DNA of 12,609 nucleotides, taken from Deltaproteobacteria bacterium (GTDB lineage Bacteria; Myxococcota; UBA796; SXON01). The position numbers and the translations under genes are program-made. Below, piece after piece: positions 1 through 6,100 of the stretch (the stretch's first letter is position 1; each line of letters starts with the position of its first letter). The stretch spans positions 1 to 12,609 of the forward strand of contig CANKNP010000129.1 of the NCBI GenBank assembly GCA_947483545.1, read 5' to 3'. A model generated the notes under the pieces. The model was not told where the DNA came from. It saw only the letters and a list, made by a program, of their open reading frames with translations, and did not search any database.

Positions 1-1
1 G

Positions 2-184
2 GACGCAAGGGACTACCTAAGCCAGGTTGACGGCGTCGAGACGACGGTGGCGCAGTGGTCCGGATGCGACGATGGGCTGGACATGCAGCTCTGGAGCGCG
101 GTGGAAGGAGACCACACCTTCTTTCCGAACCAGCAAGAGTTCAAGGACGACCTTGCCACCTGGGCTGTCGCAACGGAGCCGTAA
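2..184 (+). CDS. C-terminal end of a secreted PHB-depolymerase/LpqC-type esterase (5' partial)
   Basis: The gene enters from the left edge, and only its last 60 codons, ending at TAA 182-184, are visible. The fragment reads as the end of an alpha/beta hydrolase. A 'GCDDGLDMQLWS' strand is followed by 'EGDHTFFPN', whose His (about residue 38 of the fragment) sits where the catalytic-triad His lies in polyhydroxybutyrate-depolymerase/LpqC-like esterases. A final amphipathic helix, 'EFKDDLATWAV', follows. Members of this family are usually exported and cleave ester bonds in polyhydroxyalkanoates or in feruloyl or acetyl esters. The substrate cannot be judged here because the nucleophile Ser and the signal peptide lie outside the window. 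The family call rests on this short C-terminal pattern, so another alpha/beta hydrolase family is possible. Confidence 0.6.
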   Translation, partial: DARDYLSQVDGVETTVAQWSGCDDGLDMQLWSAVEGDHTFFPNQQEFKDDLATWAVATEP

Positions 185-197
185 CGGCGCCACGTGT

Positions 198-215
198 AGG
201 CCCGCGGCCGGGCCT
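198..215 (+). terminator. GC-rich hairpin, possible terminator of the esterase gene
   Basis: A perfect 7-bp stem (AGGCCCG, 198-204, with CGGGCCT, 209-215) encloses the tetraloop CGGC. It starts 13 bases after the esterase stop codon and lies 39 bases before the tRNA. The tract after it is CTTCCCCCT, with only two T in a row, so a classical intrinsic terminator is uncertain. It could also attenuate read-through into the tRNA. Confidence 0.35.
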
Positions 216-254
216 CTTCCCCCTGAAGCCGCCGACCGGTTAGCAGCAAAACCA

Positions 255-328
255 GCACCTGTAGCTCAGTTGGATAGAGTCGCGGCCTTCGAAGCCGTTT
301 GTCCCGTGTTCGAATCACGGCGGGTGCA
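255..328 (+). tRNA. tRNA-Arg (anticodon UCG)
   Basis: A full cloverleaf can be drawn by eye. The acceptor stem is GCACCTG (255-261) with CGGGTGC (321-327), including one T-G pair. The D arm is GCTC/GAGT with a GG-containing 9-base loop. The anticodon stem is GCGGC (282-286) with GCCGT (294-298), around the loop CTTCGAA. The anticodon is therefore TCG at 289-291, reading CGA (Arg). The variable loop is TTGTC, and the T arm CCGTG/CACGG has the loop TTCGAAT. The discriminator base is A328. CCA is not encoded, since the gene is followed by TCC. It lies on the same strand as the esterase and has no clear promoter of its own. Confidence 0.95.
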
Positions 329-454
329 TCCCTTCATTTCTTCTGGGGGCACAAGCCCGCGCGCGGTACCCGGCGACGAGGAGGGCTGTGCGGCTCGCGG
401 CACGGGCGGGGAGCGCGGTTTCCATCGGGGGAACGTACCCGCTTGGCGCCCTGC
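329..454. other. Intergenic region between the tRNA and the lipoxygenase 3' end
   Basis: These 126 bases separate the rightward tRNA from the leftward lipoxygenase gene. A pyrimidine-rich patch directly after the tRNA (329-343) could help end tRNA transcription. The 10-base palindrome CCGCGCGCGG (357-366) has no T tract. No gene or convincing terminator is visible. Confidence 0.5.
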
Positions 455-1963
455 TCACACCGCGACGCTCGACTCCAGCTCCGTCGGCTTCAGATGCGGG
501 AACGGCACCGCGCGCCGTGCGTTTCGCGCGTCAATGTGCTCGCCAATCGTCTTGAGATCCGCCTGGAACGCCTCCATCACCGCGCGGCCCTTCGCGTCCA
601 GGGCGACCGACGGCCAGTCTGCGGTCAGGGCCCAGGTCCGGTAGGTCGTCCCAAACTTCGCGGCGAGGTTGGCCTCGGTCTCCTCGCGGTAGGGCACGAC
701 GTCATCCACGCGGTCGCCGGGTCCCACCTTGTGGGGCAGAAAATACGGGTGTGTCAGGAACTCGAGCGAGAGCCCGCCGACCATCTTGTGGTAGACCGAC
801 ACCCCGAAAATCCGGGCGCAAAGCGTGCGCGCCAAAGTGTCCAACCCATCGCCGGCCAGGCCCGGGGATAGTCGTAGATAGGAGGCGATGAACGCCTGTA
901 GCTCGGCATCGGCGCGGATCGCGGCGTCGTCGGGGTAGTACGCACACAGGTACTCGCGGACGTAGAGGAGCATGGCGTTCCAGAGCAACAGGGCATCGGC
1001 GCCGTAGGGGTATTCGCCGGAGGCCGCGAGGTCGGCGACGCCGCGTCGGTTCAGATCGTGGGGGAGGTCGTAGCAGAGCGGGTCAAATTGGGCGACGGCG
1101 CGGGCAAGGAGGATCTGAACGCTGGACCAGGGGAAGGTGTAGACCGCCTGGACGTTGCCGAAGGGGCCGAGGAGCGTCTTGCCAGCGCGATCGTTGACGC
1201 GGAGGGTGCCGGCGATGTGGGGGGTCAGGAGCCTGCGGACGGGGTGGTCCGCGCCAAGCTCGGAGACGGTGGCGGTGGCCATCGCCCCGGCTGTCAGAAA
1301 GTGTGTGTAGAGCAGATGTGGGCCCACGACCAGCCAGGTTTGGATGCCGGCCGCCGCGATCAGCTTGGCGATCTCCCAGGCCTCGCCGTCCTGGGGGGTC
1401 CGGACCGCGCCGTCTTCAAGCTCGATGCTGACCAGAAACGGCACGCCGTCTGCAAAGTCGAAGGTGACCAGGGCTGCGATGGGGCGCGTGCCGGGGTGGC
1501 GCTCCAAGCCGGCCAGGATGCGGACGTCCACGACGAACTGCTCGCCTCGTCGCTCGATGATCGGCGCGGCGGGGCCCTGCACAAGCGCGCGGGCGAACGC
1601 GGCGTCCGTCGTGTAATCGGGCCAGGGCCCGAACCGCACGCCGGTCTGGCCCAGCACGTCGGCGAGGTGCGCGTCCACCTCTTCCCGCGAGGTCCAGCGG
1701 TTCCAATGTTCCGTGTTGGGAAGCGTGCGCTGAAGCCCCTGCACGATGCTCACGCCGGCGGCCTCCGAGATGCCGTGGGTGTCCCACTTCGGGAGCCCGG
1801 CGGCGACGTGAAGGTCTGTCGCCGCGAGACCCCAGACGTCGGAGATCGGCCGTGTGGGCACCTTTTCCTTGTGACCGACGGGCGGGAGCTTGGCGAACGA
1901 CTTCGCGGCGCTCGTCTTGCCGGCGATCATCAACTTGGCGTAGAGGCGGGTTCGGAGGGACAT
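455..1963 (-). CDS. Lipoxygenase-family protein (non-haem iron fatty-acid dioxygenase), divergent ligand set
   Basis: Lipoxygenases insert O2 into polyunsaturated fatty acids with a 1,4-diene, giving hydroperoxides. The 502 residues match the catalytic domain alone, with no N-terminal PLAT barrel. The iron-site helix reads 'PHLLYTHFLTAGAMATA', giving the H-x4-H pair H216 and H221. It is followed by 'HPVRRLLTPHIAGTLRVN' (about 240-257), a family hallmark. 'ALLLWNAMLLYVREYL' and 'YYPDDAAIRADAELQAF' (about 324-358) are also typical. The third His is H392 in 'VYHKMVGG'. The position four residues later, normally Asn, Ser or His, is G396. The C-terminus 'LESSVAV' aligns with the usual 'IENSVSI', so the iron-binding carboxylate would come from Val502 rather than Ile. 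No signal peptide is evident ('MSLRTRLYAKLMIAGK'), so a cytoplasmic or membrane-associated location is more likely. The gene is divergent from the surface-protein gene, 38 bases away. The family call is firm; activity and substrate are unknown. Confidence 0.9.
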   Translation of the reverse strand: MSLRTRLYAKLMIAGKTSAAKSFAKLPPVGHKEKVPTRPISDVWGLAATDLHVAAGLPKWDTHGISEAAGVSIVQGLQRTLPNTEHWNRWTSREEVDAHLADVLGQTGVRFGPWPDYTTDAAFARALVQGPAAPIIERRGEQFVVDVRILAGLERHPGTRPIAALVTFDFADGVPFLVSIELEDGAVRTPQDGEAWEIAKLIAAAGIQTWLVVGPHLLYTHFLTAGAMATATVSELGADHPVRRLLTPHIAGTLRVNDRAGKTLLGPFGNVQAVYTFPWSSVQILLARAVAQFDPLCYDLPHDLNRRGVADLAASGEYPYGADALLLWNAMLLYVREYLCAYYPDDAAIRADAELQAFIASYLRLSPGLAGDGLDTLARTLCARIFGVSVYHKMVGGLSLEFLTHPYFLPHKVGPGDRVDDVVPYREETEANLAAKFGTTYRTWALTADWPSVALDAKGRAVMEAFQADLKTIGEHIDARNARRAVPFPHLKPTELESSVAV

Positions 1964-1969
1964 CGAGCG

Positions 1970-1975
1970 ATGGTA
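1970..1975 (-). promoter_or_regulatory. TANNNT -10-like element of the lipoxygenase gene (leaderless arrangement)
   Basis: On the minus strand the hexamer is TACCAT. It is followed by exactly 6 bases (CGCTCG) and the ATG. No Shine-Dalgarno sequence lies between, so transcription probably starts at or next to the A of the start codon. The spacing matches the TANNNT signal described for leaderless bacterial genes. No TTGACA-like -35 is visible. Confidence 0.5.
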
Positions 1976-1989
1976 TCCGGGCAGCAGAA

Positions 1990-1995
1990 TAGAGT
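1990..1995 (+). promoter_or_regulatory. TANNNT -10-like element of the surface-protein gene (leaderless arrangement)
   Basis: TAGAGT is followed by exactly 6 bases (CCCCAG) and the ATG at 2002. No Shine-Dalgarno sequence is present. The element lies 15 bases from the opposing TACCAT element. Its expected -35 region (about 1967-1972) overlaps the lipoxygenase -10, so polymerase binding at the two promoters would compete. An in-frame TAG at 1990-1992 rules out an upstream start for this gene. Confidence 0.5.
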
Positions 1996-2001
1996 CCCCA
2001 G

Positions 2002-3162
2002 ATGGCCCTCTCCCTCCTCGCCCTTCTCGCCTTCTCGCCCGCCCACGCCAGCTACGTCACCAGCGTCGGTGAAGACGTCACCATCGGCCTCTCCGGCAAT
2101 TTCGCCCGGCTCGGCGTCGCGGACGACGGCTCCTACCTGCTGTTCTGGGCCGCCGGAGGCGACTACAACCGCATCCCGCTTCAGGCGGACTTCTCCTACA
2201 ACGACCAGGAGCGGGTGGGGATGACCGGGCACACCGACATCATCGACAACGCCATCCGGCTCTGTCCCGATGGGACCTGGCTCCACACGTCGTCCGCGAA
2301 CGTCAACGACCCGAACGACACCGCCTACGTGTTCACCTATGACGCGGCGTTCAACCTGACCTCCTCCCTCACCCTGGACCAGGACAGCAGCATCGCGCAC
2401 AACGACATGCCGCTCTGGTGCGGCGCTGCGCGCATCACGGGGTTCACCACCGACTCCTTTTCGCAGATCGTCATGCCGCTGAACGCAGATGGCAGCGAGG
2501 CTTCTCGGCATGAAGCGCAGAGCGCCGCGCAGATGATGGGCGGGCAGTTCTGGCGTGCGGAGGGCAAGGACGACACGCTGTACGTCCTCGGCTCACAGAA
2601 GGACAACGGCATCCAAGTCACGACCTACGATGCCTCGTTCAACCTCATGGACACCGTCCCGATCCCAGCGCTGTCGCCGGAGGGCGAATATGCCTACTGG
2701 CCGCAGGGGTTGTTGCGCGTCGGCGATTATTTCGTGGTCGTGCACATGGGCCACGCCGACAACGCCGGCTGGGACGCCGACACCGGGAACGTCTACTTGT
2801 CCGTGGTCTCCTTCGGAGATTGGGAGGTCGTCGAGCAGACCCAACTGACCGCCTACGAGCCCGGCTCTGGTGCGATGCGCCCCTGGGCCGTGCGGGACGG
2901 CGAGGATCTGCTCGTCAGCTTCGACAAGGATCTGCACCCCCACGTCATGCGCGTCGGGTTCGATGCGGAAGGACTCGGAGAATTCGAGGGCGAGGACTCG
3001 GGCGCGGATCCCGACACGGATCCGGACACGTCGGCCGATTCATCGAGCGACACCGGGACCCCGGGGCCCGATTGCGGCTGTGCGAGCGGGGGACGCGGGC
3101 ACGCTGCCGGGTGGGCATTGGTAGTGGCGGTGGCGCTTGGGAGGGGCCGTCGGCGCGGTTGA
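2002..3162 (+). CDS. Secreted MYXO-CTERM surface protein, possibly beta-propeller, function unknown
   Basis: The 386-residue product starts with a short hydrophobic export signal, 'MALSLLALLAFSPAHA', with a likely cut after residue 17. ATG 2002 is the only possible start because an in-frame stop lies 12 bases upstream. Residues 18-325 are rich in strands with Tyr/Trp and Asp-Gly turns. They contain an internal repeat, 'TYDAAFNLTSSLTL' (112-125) and 'TYDASFNLMDTVPI' (208-221), spaced about 96 residues apart, as in blades of a beta-propeller. No catalytic motif is recognised. C88 and C140 could form a disulfide. Residues 331-356 form an acidic Asp/Ser/Thr linker ending in 'DTGTP'. Residues 358-386 give Cys-Gly-Cys, a hydrophobic stretch (about 366-379) and 'RGRRR', a MYXO-CTERM-type tail. 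In Myxococcota such tails are proposed to be processed by myxosortase, an intramembrane protease, leaving the protein at the cell surface. It is divergent from the lipoxygenase gene and converges on the macroglobulin-like gene with a 3-base gap. Confidence 0.85.
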   Translation: MALSLLALLAFSPAHASYVTSVGEDVTIGLSGNFARLGVADDGSYLLFWAAGGDYNRIPLQADFSYNDQERVGMTGHTDIIDNAIRLCPDGTWLHTSSANVNDPNDTAYVFTYDAAFNLTSSLTLDQDSSIAHNDMPLWCGAARITGFTTDSFSQIVMPLNADGSEASRHEAQSAAQMMGGQFWRAEGKDDTLYVLGSQKDNGIQVTTYDASFNLMDTVPIPALSPEGEYAYWPQGLLRVGDYFVVVHMGHADNAGWDADTGNVYLSVVSFGDWEVVEQTQLTAYEPGSGAMRPWAVRDGEDLLVSFDKDLHPHVMRVGFDAEGLGEFEGEDSGADPDTDPDTSADSSSDTGTPGPDCGCASGGRGHAAGWALVVAVALGRGRRRG

Positions 3163-3165
3163 CCC

Positions 3166-6100
3166 TCACAACCCTGAAGCCTGCACCTTCTGGGCCGCAT
3201 CTTGCCGGAAGAGATCGTCGTAGGCGGCCTCATCGGCTGCCTTCGGCCGGGCGGCCGGGCGGGGGGGCGCACGGTTGTTTTGAGTTGGGACCGCCACCGC
3301 TTGGGCCATCGCGTACCGGTCGCCGCGCCGCGCCACCGCGGTCTTCGCGACTGTCGGTGACCAGGCCGAGCCCTGGGTGTCTGTGGTCAGCGTCTGGACG
3401 GTCCCCGCGGCATCGAAAAGCCAGAGCTGGGCGGCCGGCACCGGGGCACCCCGGGTGGTGGTGAGATGCAAGAGCGTGCCGCCGCCAGAGCTGGTCATCA
3501 CCAGCTCCGCGTCCGTCCGGACCACGACGAGCCGCTCCGATCGCGCGCCCACGGTGATGGTGACGAGGTACGCACCCTCCGGCAGCGCGGGCAAGGGCAC
3601 ATCGCCGGCGGCGCCGACCGGCAGGGTCTTGGAGGCTGTCGGCCGCAGCCCGTCCACATGGATGCTGTCTGTCCGGAGTCCTCCTGCATCGCGAAGGAGC
3701 GCGGCCTCCAGCGCGATCGCGATGGCAGTGACCGTCACCTCCGTCCCGGGGCGCAACAGGGCGGGAATGACCGGCGCCGCCCCCGGCGCGAGCACGAGGA
3801 GCGACGGGGTCGCAAACGCCGTCCGGTCCAGCCAGGCGATGCGGTCCGCCGCCTCCGGCTCGCCCGCGGCCGCCGCGGCGAACGCGAGCTTGGCATCGCC
3901 CGTCCGGCCCAACGCCTCCAGCGCGCGTCCGCGCTCCAGCGCGATAGTGTCGGTTCCAACCGCCGGAATCACGCCGATCCCGTCGAGGATTCGCAGCGCC
4001 GCCGCGGGTTGACCTGCCGCCCCCACCGCCCGCGCATCGGCCAGGGAGAGCCGCCAACTCACGTCTTCGGCTCCGGCCACGCCCCGAAACGCGGTGGCGA
4101 GCAACGCGGTCAGGGAGCGCTCGCGAGCCGGGTCTCCCAGCGCGTGGAGCGCGTCCGAAAGCAGCGCCCCCGCTTCCGGGGTCTCGGGCGTGGCGTCCGG
4201 CGTCCCCGGGGGATGAAGCAGGAGGAACCCCGCGAGCTCTGCGGCGGCGGTGTGCCGGAGCGAGGAGCGGGTGTAGCCGAGGCGGTCGCCGTCGCCCTCG
4301 GCCCGGCCGAGCAGCATCGCGGGCACGAGGAACCGGGCGCGCACCACAGTGGGCGTCTCTGGGTACCGCCCGAGCAGCTCTTGCAGGAGCTTCAACGCGG
4401 TGAGTTCAAGGCCCGCCGAGCGAAGGTTGGAGACCGCCGCGAGCTCCTCTTTGAAGCGCGCGTCCATGACGACGCGGGTCGCGGAGAGCGCTCGCGCAGC
4501 GCCGTTCGGGACCGAACCCTCGGGCACCGCACCATAGGCATGCGCCAGGGCGGCGGCGGCCGGGAGGTCGAGGGTACCGTCGGTGACGTGCTCGCGGAAG
4601 CCTTGAAAGGCCTGGATCAGGAGCAGCGGGTCGGCGTCGGCGCGAGGGGCGGCGGCCACTGCGCCGGTCAGGAGCGCTTCGCTGGCGCGCTTGAGCCAAG
4701 CCGGAGGAAGATCCGTTGTGCGAATCACCTCGCTCAGCACGCTCCGGGCTTGCAGATCCCCGCTGCGCGAGAGGGCGACCGCCAGCTCCAGGCGCTCGTT
4801 CTCGGACATCGGGTCGGTAAGAGCGGCCTCGCGTGGCGCCCCGACGTGGATGGTGAGCGCCTGGGTGGCGATCCGCTCGCCGTTCGCGTCGAACCGGGAG
4901 ATGATCAGCGCCACGTCGCCCTCCTCGCGGGGTCGAACCCGGCACAGGGCGGTGTTCACCGACGTCAGCGATGCGGTCATCTCGACCCAGAGCGACCCCG
5001 AGCCATCGGGGCAGCGCAGTCGTGTGGGGAGCGGGATTCCGGGCATCCGCACGTAGATCGGAAGCAGCCGGCCGGCGGGGACTCGAACTTCGTCGGGTTG
5101 CATCAAAGACTGGCCCGGGGTGTAGCTGCCGTCGGCGTTGCTCCGTTGGAACGTGCGGCCCCGCCACTCGGTGACGGGGGACTCCGCCCAGAGGTCCAGC
5201 GCCGCGGGGTTGCCCTCTGCGGCCTCGGGCGGGAACCACCGCCCCGAAACCCGGCTGAGCGCGTGGAGGGCCAGCGCCCGATCGCCGGCATACGCGCCTT
5301 CTGACCGGGCAGTTGCCCACCACCGGGCCGCGTGGGTCGGGTCCGCGACGCCGGAGATGACGGTCCTGACCGCGGCGATGGTGGCGGCATCGGCGGGTCG
5401 AGCGGGGTCGGGGTCGGGCAGCCGGGTGAGCGCGTCCGCGCCGTCGCCCGCAAGCCAGAGCGCCAGGGCACCCCGGGCGACGACCCAGGCCGGAAGATCC
5501 TTCCCTTGGAGCAGGCGGTCCGCGGCGATGCGGGCGCGATCTCGCTCATCCGGGAGGTCGCTTCCGGCCAGCGTGAGCGCGGCCAGAGACCGGGCGGCGT
5601 AGTAGGGGTCGCCGAGCGGCCTCCCCGACGTGGGTCGCTTCCGGGCGGCGAGGAGGTGACGGGCGAGCGCCTCCTCTGCGAGCCAGTCCGGGTTGGACGC
5701 TTGATGTTCCTCCCGCGCCGCCGCCAGCGCGGTGGCAGCGCCTCGCACCGGCCCGGTCGGTCGGTCGGCCGCGGCCAGCGCTGCGAGCGCATGGACACTC
5801 GCCCAGCTCGGCAGGGCCCGGGCGAGGTGGAGCAGCTCCGCCCCGACGGGATCGAGCGTGCTGCCGTCTGGCGACATGATCGCTGCGGTGTCCCGCAGCG
5901 TCGGCTCCGCCAAGTCTGGCACGCGCCCCGGACTCGGCCCGCGGACTGCGATCGGCACGATCTCGCTGGTCCACCGCCCGTCGCGGGTCTGCACGACCAC
6001 CTCCACGTCGGCCGCGGAGATCCACGCCGGCACGTCGAATGTGAACGCCCCCGGGGCCTTGCCGTCCACCACCCCAATGGCTTTCGGCTCGCCGAAGAAG

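Noticed and set aside
357..366. Palindrome CCGCGCGCGG after the tRNA as a terminator
   Set aside because: It is a simple GC alternation with no loop or T tract, and is expected by chance in DNA of this composition.
27..871. Open frames running through the tRNA (27-644 and 299-871)
   Set aside because: They cross the tRNA and the antisense of the lipoxygenase end. The frame ending at 184 is the protein-like one on the left.
1058..2224. Plus-strand open frame of 388 codons across the lipoxygenase gene
   Set aside because: The minus strand encodes clear lipoxygenase motifs here. The plus-strand product is Gly/Asp/Arg-rich with no recognisable feature.
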